NCBI GenBank assembly: GCA_949879025.1
Contig: CATLBO010000028.1
Span: 1 to 34,222, forward strand
Direction of reading: 5' to 3'
Length of the DNA stretch: 34,222 bases
DNA from: an uncultured Hungatella sp.
Lineage (GTDB): Bacteria > Bacillota > Clostridia > Lachnospirales > Lachnospiraceae
Shown piece by piece: positions 24,291-32,092 of the stretch (positions within the stretch are counted from its first letter, which is position 1; each line of letters opens with the position of its first letter). The translations under genes were made by a program, and so were the position numbers. The notes beneath the pieces are model-generated. The model searched no databases. It was not told the DNA's origin and saw nothing but the letters and a program-made list of their open reading frames with translations.

Positions 24291-25217
24291 TTATTTTTCA
24301 AAAATATATGTTCCCTTCGGAATGCTTTCAATATATTCCCCTCCACTTATTACCTGTCCCAGCTCATATAGTCCATTGTATGAACCGAACTCTTTATAGA
24401 ACATAACCACATCTCCCCAGGGAGCAAAATAAGCCAATGTACCCGTCTTTGCATCTGCAAGAGGCGTATTGGATGTCTCCAGGCCCTCCGGAGGATAAAA
24501 TATCTTTTCATCATCACTGTAATCAGATATTTCTACTTGAAATGGCAACTGCCCATACAATGATTCTGCTGCCGCACTGTCATTGAGTTCAAATACAATC
24601 TCATGTTCATCAACCATAATGCGCATCTGTTTCCCCATCCTGTATCCCTCCTGATCTTCTGCTGACGATTCCAGCTTTTCCAGCGTTACTGTGCCATCAA
24701 AACTTTCGAGGTACTCTGTCCCGGAGGTACAGATGCCCAGACGGTGCATCTCATCTCCCGCATAGAAATCTTCATATAAAATGAACACATCTCCCCAAGG
24801 TTCATAATAGCTCAGTTCGCCTTTTATCCCATCATGATAAGCCTCGTCAGCTGTAACAGGAAGGCTCTCTGGCGGGTAGAACATCCACTGGGCATTTCTG
24901 AAATTCTCTGTATCCAGCACAAGCGGAAGCTGCTCATACAGTTTCTCTGCCGCTTTTGTATCGTAAAGCTGAAAAACCGCTTCCTTTTCATCTGAACTGA
25001 TTTTTATAGAAAGTCCTGAAAGGTTTAACCCTGGACTTTCATGATTGCTGTGATTGTCTGCATAATCTGTTTCCAGGGATTCTGCCATATTTTCTGCAGA
25101 CTGCTCCGGCTGTTTCTCTGTTTTCTCCGAATGGATGTTTCTGTCTGTATTGCCGCATCCTGAAACGGACAACAATGTTATGGTAGACAACAGGAATAAC
25201 ACTATCTTTTTCAGCAT
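24291..25217 (-). CDS. Lipoprotein with two tandem cyclophilin-like domains (operon C)
   Basis: A 308-residue protein. The signal peptide ends in lipobox SVSGC (Cys21). Two homologous domains follow: about 68-185 (LNLSGLSIKISSDEKEAVFQL, then FYPPESLPVTADEAYH, then LSYYEPWGDVFILYEDF) and about 195-305 (MRIMVDEHEIVFEL, then FYPPEGLETSNTPLAD, then LAYFAPWGDVVMFYKEF). The shared FYPPE and PWGDV blocks show an internal duplication. The fold family is the same as in operons A and B, but here two copies are fused. ATG 25217 overlaps the stop of the CMD-cupin gene by 7 bases. Last gene of operon C. Confidence 0.85.
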   Translation of the reverse strand: MLKKIVLFLLSTITLLSVSGCGNTDRNIHSEKTEKQPEQSAENMAESLETDYADNHSNHESPGLNLSGLSIKISSDEKEAVFQLYDTKAAEKLYEQLPLVLDTENFRNAQWMFYPPESLPVTADEAYHDGIKGELSYYEPWGDVFILYEDFYAGDEMHRLGICTSGTEYLESFDGTVTLEKLESSAEDQEGYRMGKQMRIMVDEHEIVFELNDSAAAESLYGQLPFQVEISDYSDDEKIFYPPEGLETSNTPLADAKTGTLAYFAPWGDVVMFYKEFGSYNGLYELGQVISGGEYIESIPKGTYIFEK

Positions 25218-25969
25218 AATACGCTCCTATAAGCATCGTCATCCACCGGTTCCAGCCATTCGTTAGAACCTTCTTCGGCAGGAACCTCAACAGCCAGATG
25301 GGAGAACCAGCTGTAAGGCGCTGCTCCATGCCAGTGTTTTACGCCTGCCGGAATATTTACTACATCGCCGGGGAATAACTCCTGTGCCTTTTTCCCCCAC
25401 TCCTGATAATATCCCCGGCCGCTGACACAGATCAGAATCTGTCCTCCTCCGCTCTTTGCGTGATGGATATGCCAGTTGTTACGGCAGCCAGGTTCAAAGG
25501 TCACATTAAAGATGCCCACCTGCTCAGCAGAAACCGGTGCCAGATAACTCTGTCCGATAAAATACTGCGCAAAAGCTTCATTGGGCTGCCCTATGGGAAA
25601 CAGCATGGAAGCTGCATGTGCAGATTTTGCATCCGCTTCGGAACATTCCTCTGACCAGATTTCTTTGGCCATCCGGAATGCCGCCCATGCCTTGGGCCAT
25701 CCGGCATAAAAGGCTGCATGTGTCAATATTTCCGCAATTTCCGTTCTGGTAATCCCGTTCTTTTTCGCACTCATCAGGTGGAACTGAAAAGAAGAATCCA
25801 CCAGTCCCTGAGCCATCAGTGAAACCACCGTTACCAGTGACCGGTCCCTCAAAGAGAGTTTATCTTCCCTGCTCCACACTTCTCCAAATAACACATCATC
25901 GTTTAACTGTGCAAATTTCGGGGCAAATTCACCCAGTGTGTCTCTGCCCGCTGTCTGTTTTACTGCCAT
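25211..25969 (-). CDS. Carboxymuconolactone decarboxylase-cupin fusion protein
   Basis: A 252-residue protein. The N-terminal half (about 10-105) is a carboxymuconolactone decarboxylase/AhpD-like helical domain (LSLRDRSLVTVVSLMAQG, then FHLMSAKKNGITRTEIAEILTHAAFYAGWPKAWAAF). It lacks the CxxC of true AhpD peroxidases. The C-terminal half (about 130-235) is a cupin with the metal-ligand pattern HIHHAKSGGGQILIC, and GDVVNIPAGVKHWHGA. The fusion is widespread in gut bacteria beside flavodoxins and alpha/beta hydrolases, typically under LysR control. Role unproven. ATG 25969 follows AAGGAGGACAAG. It overlaps the lipoprotein gene by 7 bases. Confidence 0.88.
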   Translation of the reverse strand: MAVKQTAGRDTLGEFAPKFAQLNDDVLFGEVWSREDKLSLRDRSLVTVVSLMAQGLVDSSFQFHLMSAKKNGITRTEIAEILTHAAFYAGWPKAWAAFRMAKEIWSEECSEADAKSAHAASMLFPIGQPNEAFAQYFIGQSYLAPVSAEQVGIFNVTFEPGCRNNWHIHHAKSGGGQILICVSGRGYYQEWGKKAQELFPGDVVNIPAGVKHWHGAAPYSWFSHLAVEVPAEEGSNEWLEPVDDDAYRSVLC

Positions 25970-26031
25970 CTTGTCCTCCTTGTAATTCCTATGATTTTCT
26001 CTGCCAACGCTATCCAGCCATCCTCTTTTTA

Positions 26032-26973
26032 TCACTGCATATTCACTGTAAAGAAATCTGCCAGTCTGTCAAAGGGAATACGGTCTCTCCGGTCATACAG
26101 GTCGATATGCTCCGCATCTTCCACCACCAGCATTTCTTTCGGCTCTAAAGCCCGCTCATAAGCCGCATCGCTGAAAAACCGGGAATGTGCCCTGTCTCCA
26201 ACAACAAACAGGATTGGGCGGGGAGAAATCTCGTCAATGAAATCCAACGGCCGGAAATTCATGATCGCCAGCTCACTGGTCGTAGTAAACCCGCCTCTGG
26301 CGCTCGGATGATGCCCCCTCTTCAATGCATAAAAACGGAACCACTCCGCCCCCGGCTCCGGAATATCCTCCGGCACCTTGTCGATTGGCTGCTCCGGGAA
26401 TCCCGGCAGGTACTCTGGATATCCGTTTTCCGCATCAATCCACCGTTGATTTGAAAGGCGCTCCTTTACGCTCTGCAGTTCTTCCCTGTCCATATTTCCC
26501 CTGACTGCCACATTCATATCATACATGCTCATAACGGCAACTGCACGGATTCTGGTATCACACTGAGCCGCTGAAAGCGCAAACCCGCCGGAACCGCATA
26601 TCCCGATTACACCGATTTTTTCCCTGTCTACAAACTTCTGAAGCCCCAGAAAATCCACCGCCGCACTGAAATTCTCCACAAAAATATCCGGTGACGACAC
26701 ATTTCTGGGAAAGCCCCCGGATTCCCCCATAAAGGACTGGTCAAAGGTCAGCACAACAAATCCTTTCTGTGCCAGTTCATTGCCGTACACACAGGGGCCC
26801 TGTTCCTTCACCCCTCCATACGGCGCACCGATAATCAGCGCCGGATGCTTCTGATCCAGAGAAATTCCCTTTTCAAAGTAAAGTTCTCCTGTAATATCCA
26901 GCCCATATCGGTTCCTGTAAACTACTTTTTTCCTCTCCACACTCTGTGATAATTCTAAAATATGTCCGCTCAT
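26032..26973 (-). CDS. Alpha/beta hydrolase with a Cys nucleophile elbow (YcjY/dienelactone-like)
   Basis: A 313-residue alpha/beta hydrolase. The elbow reads GVIGICGSGG with Cys126 at the nucleophile position instead of the usual Ser, like dienelactone hydrolase and YcjY-type proteins. Supporting blocks are the oxyanion turn HPALIIGAPYGGVKEQG, FDQSFMGESGG, the acid-loop candidate PILFVVGDRAHSRFF, and a terminal EDAEHIDLYD histidine motif. There is no signal peptide, so it is cytoplasmic. ATG 26973 has GGAGG 9 bases upstream. It lies between the Ntn hydrolase and CMD-cupin genes of operon C. Substrates may be lactones or thioesters of reactive carbonyls (inference). Confidence 0.85.
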   Translation of the reverse strand: MSGHILELSQSVERKKVVYRNRYGLDITGELYFEKGISLDQKHPALIIGAPYGGVKEQGPCVYGNELAQKGFVVLTFDQSFMGESGGFPRNVSSPDIFVENFSAAVDFLGLQKFVDREKIGVIGICGSGGFALSAAQCDTRIRAVAVMSMYDMNVAVRGNMDREELQSVKERLSNQRWIDAENGYPEYLPGFPEQPIDKVPEDIPEPGAEWFRFYALKRGHHPSARGGFTTTSELAIMNFRPLDFIDEISPRPILFVVGDRAHSRFFSDAAYERALEPKEMLVVEDAEHIDLYDRRDRIPFDRLADFFTVNMQ

Positions 26974-27046
26974 GTTCCATTCCTCCTTCAATTTTTTATT
27001 TTCTTTTGCGGATAACTTATTTTTTTTCTATACCAGTACTGCTTTC

Positions 27047-28105
27047 TCAGGAACTGCCTGCCATAAAGGAATAATATTTCTGGTAGTTTTCCCTATGGTA
27101 ATAGCGTGCCTCCCCGGTACTCTGATTATAGACAATGCTCCACTCCGTAGACGCAAAATCAGAATCAAAATTGTGCTTGCTCACACTGTCAAGGGCATCC
27201 CGTATCCCGTCCATACTAAATGGGAAACCGCTCTGCAGCATATCATCCAGCATGGCATATCGGATTTTGGATTCTTCTGTTCCGATGCCGTACTTCTCAC
27301 CGGGCGACAGGTAATAGTTTGTGACAACCGGAGTTTCTGTTACCACCATTTCATTGCCAATATACTCTACAACCACAGAATGCCCGGCTGCATCAGCAAT
27401 GGCAAAATGCACCATCATTCCCGCCGATGCGTGCATGTCATACTGAGAAAGCAGCTCCAACGCTTCCTCCACATCAGATGCCTTATCAAGCAGCAAACGT
27501 ACTGCCATTGTCGTAGTCAGATCCGGTTTCCCTGTATCCTGCTGGAATCCCGGACTGTCCTGGATCATCAGAACCGCCACACACAGCCCCCTTTCATTCA
27601 TCCCATCCATAGGCGCAAAAGGCGCTGCCACTGACAAAAGACGCATCTGTGTTTCTTCCGGCATATTCAGTCCCAAGTTTAGGAAATCCATGTTTACGGT
27701 GGAAACAGAATCGTACCCTTCCGCCGGATTGGTCAGCACGATTAGCGCCGTACAGGTTCCCCAGTCAAAATTCCTTCCAAACAAAGCATCGCCCTCCGGT
27801 GTCCTGGCAGAGATGGTGCTGCACCCAAAAGAACCGCCCCTCAAATCTATGGGAAGCAAGCCATGGAACACATCCTGTATCACAAATTCCGCCACCGCCA
27901 GATCATCGGATGCACCTCCCTGCTCCAGAAAGCCGTCCAGATTATAATCGCCTTTATATTCCATGGAATACAACCCATCCTCCAGTTTCCTGACACTTGC
28001 GGCTGTCCGAATATTCCTTTGGAAAAGCAGTATAAAAGTAATAAGTACCACTACCAGCAAAACGAAAAAGGTATAAACGATATATTTCAATTTTATTCTT
28101 TTCAT
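27047..28105 (-). CDS. Membrane-anchored linear-amide C-N hydrolase (choloylglycine hydrolase/C45 family)
   Basis: A 352-residue paralogue of the operon B enzyme. It has an N-terminal membrane helix (YIVYTFFVLLVVVLITFILL, about residues 9-28) instead of a lipobox, then a shorter propeptide. The Cys nucleophile is Cys95 in FGCSTI, and GRNFDWG keeps Arg and Asp at positions 17 and 20 counted from it. DGMNERGLCVAVLM and the C-terminal ALDSVSKHNF with STEWSIVYNQ closely match the paralogue (ALDSVSKDNF, STEWSIVMNQ). It should face the outside. ATG 28105 follows AGGAGCATGAT. Third gene of operon C, directly after the response regulator. Confidence 0.88.
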   Translation of the reverse strand: MKRIKLKYIVYTFFVLLVVVLITFILLFQRNIRTAASVRKLEDGLYSMEYKGDYNLDGFLEQGGASDDLAVAEFVIQDVFHGLLPIDLRGGSFGCSTISARTPEGDALFGRNFDWGTCTALIVLTNPAEGYDSVSTVNMDFLNLGLNMPEETQMRLLSVAAPFAPMDGMNERGLCVAVLMIQDSPGFQQDTGKPDLTTTMAVRLLLDKASDVEEALELLSQYDMHASAGMMVHFAIADAAGHSVVVEYIGNEMVVTETPVVTNYYLSPGEKYGIGTEESKIRYAMLDDMLQSGFPFSMDGIRDALDSVSKHNFDSDFASTEWSIVYNQSTGEARYYHRENYQKYYSFMAGSS

Positions 28106-28142
28106 ATCATGCTCCTGATTGCTTTTTTTCCCTCCAACTTTT

Positions 28143-28844
28143 TTAATCAATCCGGAACCGGTATCCCGCTCCCCACACTGTTTCAATAAACTGGTTCTCT
28201 GCATCAATTTTCCCCATCTTATCCCGCAGGCGGTTGATATGGACCGTCACAGTAGCCGCATCCCCCAGAGAATCCATTCCCCATACCCGGTCAAACAGGG
28301 TATCCTTTGAAAATACCAGATTGGGATTTTCCGCCAAAAACAGTAGCAGTTCAAATCCTTTATTGACCAGTATGACTTCCTTTTTATCCAGATAAACTCT
28401 TCTGGACTTCGGCAGGATCGTCAGATTCCGGTAGGTAATCTCTGTTTCCTGCTGTTCATCCTCTTTTTCCGCAGAAGAAAGTAGGTTATGGATATAGATG
28501 TGGGATTTCACCCTGGCCACCAGTTCCGTAGGGCTGAAAGGTTTTATCAGGTAATCATCTGCCCCCAATCCCAGTCCACGAATCTTGTCAATATCCTCTT
28601 TTTTGGCTGTCACCATAATGATTGGCAGCCGCAGGCTCCTGCGCAGCTCCCGGCATACATCAAAGCCTGTTTTGCCGAGGAGCATCACATCCAACAGAAT
28701 GGCATCATATTTTTCGGTTTTCGCCTTCTTTTCTCCGGTGATACCGTCAAAGGCCAGATCGGTTTCGTATCCGTTCGCCTCCAGATAGTCACGTTCTAAT
28801 TCTGCAATTAACTCATCATCTTCTATAATCAGTACCCTTTCCAT
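28143..28844 (-). CDS. OmpR-family response regulator
   Basis: A 233-residue two-domain regulator. The receiver domain (1-120) has acidic pocket IIEDD (Asp9, Asp10), phospho-acceptor Asp52 in AILLDVMLLG, the switch Thr in IIMVTAKKED, and Lys in YLIKPFSPTEL. A linker leads to a winged-helix domain (about 135-233) with LPKSRRVYLDKKEVILVNKGFELLLFLAENP, DAATVTVHINRLRDKMG and the wing VWGAGYRFRID. Start ATG 28844. The gene follows the kinase by 73 bases. It is the natural candidate to bind the TTTAGAAATTGTTTA operators of promoters A, B and C. Confidence 0.93.
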   Translation of the reverse strand: MERVLIIEDDELIAELERDYLEANGYETDLAFDGITGEKKAKTEKYDAILLDVMLLGKTGFDVCRELRRSLRLPIIMVTAKKEDIDKIRGLGLGADDYLIKPFSPTELVARVKSHIYIHNLLSSAEKEDEQQETEITYRNLTILPKSRRVYLDKKEVILVNKGFELLLFLAENPNLVFSKDTLFDRVWGMDSLGDAATVTVHINRLRDKMGKIDAENQFIETVWGAGYRFRID

Positions 28845-28917
28845 TGTAGCTGATTCCTTTCCTTATCTCTGCCCGTATTTCAGGGCATTATGGTACACCC
28901 TTGTGGTGTTTCCTCTA

Positions 28918-30402
28918 TCAGTCTATAACCGGAATGCTGACAATCACTGCCAGCCCTCCTCTGTTTTCTGCCTTTATGGTTCCTCCATGGCCAAAGACGA
29001 TTTCCCTCACTACCGCCAGCCCGATGCCGCTTCCCTTTTCTGCACTGTTTCTGGAATCATCCACCCGGTAAAAGCTGTCAAATATCTGTTCCAGACATTC
29101 TTCTGGAACCCCTGGACCGTCATCCTGAAATACCAGTTCCAGATTGTTTCCCTCTATGGTCCTTTTTAGGGAAATAATGACTCTCGAATTTTCTTTTCTC
29201 CGATATCTCACCGTATTGGCAAACAAGTTATTAAAGATGCGCTTAAATTCTTCCCTGTCCAGCCGAACCAAAAAACTTCCCTTTCCGCAGAAATATTCAA
29301 TCTGCACCTGCTGATTTTCCATATCCGGACGCACAAGCTCCAGATATTTTTCCACATAATCTTTGAAATCCGTTTCTTCCATATGATACCGGAAACCAGC
29401 ATCCAGCCTGCTGTATTCTGAAAGGCTGTCTACAAGGCTGACCAAGTTCCCGGTCCTTGTCTTTATGGCCTGCAGATAACGGAGCCTCTTTTCCGGTGTA
29501 TCTGCAATGCCCTCCAGAAGTCCGTCCAGATATCCCATAATGGTAGTCAAAGGCGTCCGAAGGTCATGAGAGATTCCGGTGTTCAAATCCCGTCTGCGCT
29601 TTTCATCCTTCAGACGCTGCTGTACGGATTCCTGCAGGTAGGCACGCATCTCGTCAAAATCCCTACATACCTGGCCGAACTCATCTTTTTTCTCATACTG
29701 CATGGGCGTATCCAAATTTCCCTCCCGAATCTCTTTTGTACCAAGACTCAATTTTCCAAGGGGCTTTAAAATACTGCCGGAAATCCACCAGGAGAGGATG
29801 CCGTTAATACACACCGTCAATACCACAAAAAGGATCAAAATGCCGGCCAGATAACGCAGGATACAGTTCTTCAGATAATTTACCATGGCTCCATCAGTTT
29901 CCTGGGGATGGACTGCCGTAATGCAGAAGACGTTCTCCCCATGCCAGAAAGTGCTTTTAATGACTGACACCTCATACCGACTGGCTGTCAGCATTTTCGC
30001 ATAGTCGATTGCATCTCCCGCCACAGACCGCGCTGTTTCCAAATCCGTTTCGGACAGGTTGGAATAAATACTCTCTCCGTCCTTTGTAATCATAAAGCGG
30101 TATCCCAGACCAGACAGTTTATTTTCCAGATGTGTCATCTCATCACTGTGCCGGATCTGGGCCTGACACTCATCCATCTCCGGGCAATGCCCCCAGTTGT
30201 TTTCCCACAGCTCCTGCTGATAGTTGTAGATCATGCTCTGGGCAAACTGCACACCATTTTCATCACTGTACATATCCACAAACGTATGCCAGTAGCTTCC
30301 CAGAGAGGTGTTCAGACACACAATAAATACAATCGTTGTAAATAAAATCGGTATCAGAACCATCATGATATTAGATAATCTGATTTTTTTCTTAATGGTC
30401 AC
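28918..30402 (-). CDS. Sensor histidine kinase
   Basis: A 494-residue kinase with a GTG start at 30402 (AAAAGGAG about 11 bases upstream). Transmembrane helices at about 11-30 and 183-207 flank an extracytoplasmic sensor of about 150 residues. HAMP follows (about 208-260), then the HisKA dimer domain with His279 in GISHDLRTPLTTIMG, and the HATPase domain with N box (NLFANTVRYRRKE), DDGPGVPEE and GSGIGLAVVREI. The sensor domain holds several cysteines (CPEMDEC near 73-79). It is the first gene of operon C, behind promoter C, and is presumably autoregulated. The large sensor domain differs from the short BceS-type kinases. Confidence 0.93.
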   Translation of the reverse strand: MTIKKKIRLSNIMMVLIPILFTTIVFIVCLNTSLGSYWHTFVDMYSDENGVQFAQSMIYNYQQELWENNWGHCPEMDECQAQIRHSDEMTHLENKLSGLGYRFMITKDGESIYSNLSETDLETARSVAGDAIDYAKMLTASRYEVSVIKSTFWHGENVFCITAVHPQETDGAMVNYLKNCILRYLAGILILFVVLTVCINGILSWWISGSILKPLGKLSLGTKEIREGNLDTPMQYEKKDEFGQVCRDFDEMRAYLQESVQQRLKDEKRRRDLNTGISHDLRTPLTTIMGYLDGLLEGIADTPEKRLRYLQAIKTRTGNLVSLVDSLSEYSRLDAGFRYHMEETDFKDYVEKYLELVRPDMENQQVQIEYFCGKGSFLVRLDREEFKRIFNNLFANTVRYRRKENSRVIISLKRTIEGNNLELVFQDDGPGVPEECLEQIFDSFYRVDDSRNSAEKGSGIGLAVVREIVFGHGGTIKAENRGGLAVIVSIPVID

Positions 30403-30512
30403 TTTCTATGTTCTCCTTTTCCTGCCAGCTCTACTGTATATCCACAATGCCTTATACTTAGCATAACCTGTTCGCTTTCCTGATTATGAACAAAAACCTT
30501 CTATCTACGTTC

Positions 30513-30582
30513 AGATTAGCATGGCAGGATAAAAGAATTCACAATATTATCTAAACAATTTCTAAACTAAACTCTTTCTAAA
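30513..30582 (-). promoter_or_regulatory. Promoter C (two-component operon) with duplicated operator
   Basis: Minus-strand operator TTTAGAAATTGTTTA at 30552-30566 with -10 TAATCT at 30513-30518, again exactly 48 bp. A second copy, TTTAGAAAGAGTTTA, lies upstream at 30568-30582, so the half-site TTTAG occurs four times. The operator overlaps the stop codon of flavodoxin gene 2 (30562). It suggests autoregulation of the kinase operon. Confidence 0.7.
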
Positions 30583-31083
30583 TGCTTTCAGTTCCTCCAG
30601 CTTTTCTTTCGATTTGTTCTGTTTGTCATACGCTGTAAAGATTCCCATATTTTCCAGTTTCAGATAATCCAGGAATGAGTTCTGGTATTCATAGATTGCA
30701 CCGTCATAGACCTTGTCGCTCCCAGAGCTTAAAATCAGCGCCGCCTTTTTCAGATTTACCGGTTTATCCAGAGCATAAATACGGTTGATGGCGCACTGGA
30801 GCTGTCCGGTAAAGCTATGGTAATACACCGGGGATGCCAACACGATCATCTCTGCCTCCGAAAGTACCGGGTAAATCTCCTGCATATCATCCTGTTGGAT
30901 ACATCTTCCCTCACCTTTGGTATGGCAATACTCACAGGCCAGACAGCCTGCAATTTTCTTCTGGCATACCGGCACAACTGTAATCTCATGTCCGTTCTCT
31001 TTTGCCCCTTCCACAAAGGCATCAACCAAAGCCGCCGTATTTCCGTTTGGGCGGGGACTTCCGTTCAAGACTAAAATCTTCAT
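30562..31083 (-). CDS. NAD(P)H-dependent flavodoxin-fold oxidoreductase
   Basis: A 173-residue flavodoxin-like protein of the NAD(P)H-dependent FMN reductase type. It has the FMN phosphate loop GSPRPNGNTAAL (residues 8-19), a Cys-rich segment (CLACEYCHTKGEGRC, about 47-61), and FMN-ring blocks ASPVYYHSFTGQLQCAINR (about 84-102). It probably reduces quinones, nitro compounds or disulfides with FMN. It is the last gene of operon D and starts in an ATGA overlap with flavodoxin 1 (31080-31083). Its end carries operator C, so it may be read through into operon C. Confidence 0.9.
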   Translation of the reverse strand: MKILVLNGSPRPNGNTAALVDAFVEGAKENGHEITVVPVCQKKIAGCLACEYCHTKGEGRCIQQDDMQEIYPVLSEAEMIVLASPVYYHSFTGQLQCAINRIYALDKPVNLKKAALILSSGSDKVYDGAIYEYQNSFLDYLKLENMGIFTAYDKQNKSKEKLEELKAFRKSLV

Positions 31084-31619
31084 ACCTGTCTCCCCATCTC
31101 ACGGGCTTTTTCCAAAGCAGCGTGTTCCTTTACTGTTCCCGGAGCGTCCACACCACCGGCAAAGACACAGCCCGCCAAATGCACCCTCTCAAAGCAGGCT
31201 ATAAATCCTGCCAGTCCTTTTTTTGCCCCGTCTATGGCATGTTCGGCCTCATCTGCCGCTGCTGCCAGAAGATACACGTTACGATACGCATAATCTGCCG
31301 TATATAACGGGTTTGCCCGATCCAGCAAGGTCTTCATCTGACCGCTCATTTCATAATAATAAATGGGGGTAGCAAACACCAGTACATCCGAATGCAGCAT
31401 CTTCTCCACGATTGCTCCGGCATCATCCCGAATCACACAGCTTCCTGTTTTCTGACAAGCCAGACAGCCTTTACAGAATCCTATGGTTTTGTCTTTCAGG
31501 CTCACTTTTTCCACCTCATGTCCTGTTTCCCTGGCTCCCTCGATAAATGCCTCTGCCAGCATATCAGAATTGCTGTTTGCTCTCAGACTGGTTGAAACCA
31601 CTAATATTTTTTTGCTCAT
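31080..31619 (-). CDS. NAD(P)H-dependent flavodoxin-fold oxidoreductase
   Basis: A 179-residue paralogue of the next gene. FMN loop STSLRANSNSDML (9-21), Cys motif FCKGCLACQKTGSC (about 48-61), and ATPIYYYEMSGQMKTLLDRANPLY (about 84-107). The start is ATG 31619, with AAAAAGGAGG upstream (the frame opens at 31667 without support). The pair is typical of LysR-regulated quinone or electrophile response cassettes together with CMD-cupin proteins. Second gene of operon D. Confidence 0.9.
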   Translation of the reverse strand: MSKKILVVSTSLRANSNSDMLAEAFIEGARETGHEVEKVSLKDKTIGFCKGCLACQKTGSCVIRDDAGAIVEKMLHSDVLVFATPIYYYEMSGQMKTLLDRANPLYTADYAYRNVYLLAAAADEAEHAIDGAKKGLAGFIACFERVHLAGCVFAGGVDAPGTVKEHAALEKAREMGRQV

Positions 31620-31690
31620 TTTTTCTATTCCTCCTTTTTGCCCGGCCTTTTGGACATATAGGTACACCCAACGGGTATTTCCTCTTTCTT

Positions 31691-31942
31691 TTAGATTTTA
31701 TCCTTGTTCTTTCCTGTCGTCTTTCCCTGAATCTGATAAATCAGATAATCCAGGCAGGAAATCCTTCTCTCATCCGTGTGAACCCTGCCAAGCAGATATT
31801 CCCTTTGATGTTCCAACAGTTCCAACTGTTTTGTCTGCTGCCCTTTGTCAAACCATCCCATGAAATCCCGAATCATTTCGGTTTCACATCCGGCATCCTC
31901 CAGATTTTGTATAACGGATTCCCTGTTTCCTATGGCTATCAT
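31691..31942 (-). CDS. Small helical protein, first gene of operon D
   Basis: An 83-residue protein. ATG 31942 is chosen because AGGGGGTG precedes it. The frame extends to 32002, but that part overlaps the promoter elements. The C-terminal half is a long charged helix (ELLEHQREYLLGRVHTDERRISCLDYLIYQI) likely to form a coiled coil, resembling the dimerisation end of MerR-type regulators, but no DNA-binding domain is present. The N-terminal part reads NLEDAGCETEMIRDFMGWFDKG. I recall similar short proteins near flavodoxin genes in gut clostridia; the function is unknown. Divergent from lysR. Confidence 0.65.
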   Translation of the reverse strand: MIAIGNRESVIQNLEDAGCETEMIRDFMGWFDKGQQTKQLELLEHQREYLLGRVHTDERRISCLDYLIYQIQGKTTGKNKDKI

Positions 31943-31974
31943 TCCTGCACCCCCTGACGTATTTGATAGTTCCA

Positions 31975-32010
31975 CTATAAGACTATGTAAGAAAAATAGC
32001 AAATATTTAT
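31975..32010 (-). promoter_or_regulatory. LysR-type promoter of operon D
   Basis: ATAAATATTTGCTATTT on the minus strand (31994-32010) differs by one base from the elements at 15445 and 24030. TTGCTA serves as -35, with a 17-bp spacer and -10 TATAGT (31975-31980). It lies in the divergent region between operon D and lysR and is the expected regulator binding site. Confidence 0.7.
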
Positions 32011-32092
32011 ATATAATCTGTTTTCATAGTTGAAACCTATTGAAAGTTGTGATAAGATTTTTTTAGAAAAACAGACAGCAAGGAGCAAAGAT

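Noticed and set aside
31943-32002. Upstream extension of the small operon D protein
   Set aside because: It overlaps the -10 and LysR site of its own promoter. ATG 31942 has a good ribosome binding site.
15445-32010. Reading the repeated AAATAGCAAATACTTAT elements as transposon ends or CRISPR repeats
   Set aside because: Only three copies, all the same orientation relative to promoters, with a fixed 17-bp distance to -10 boxes, and no flanking duplications or spacers.
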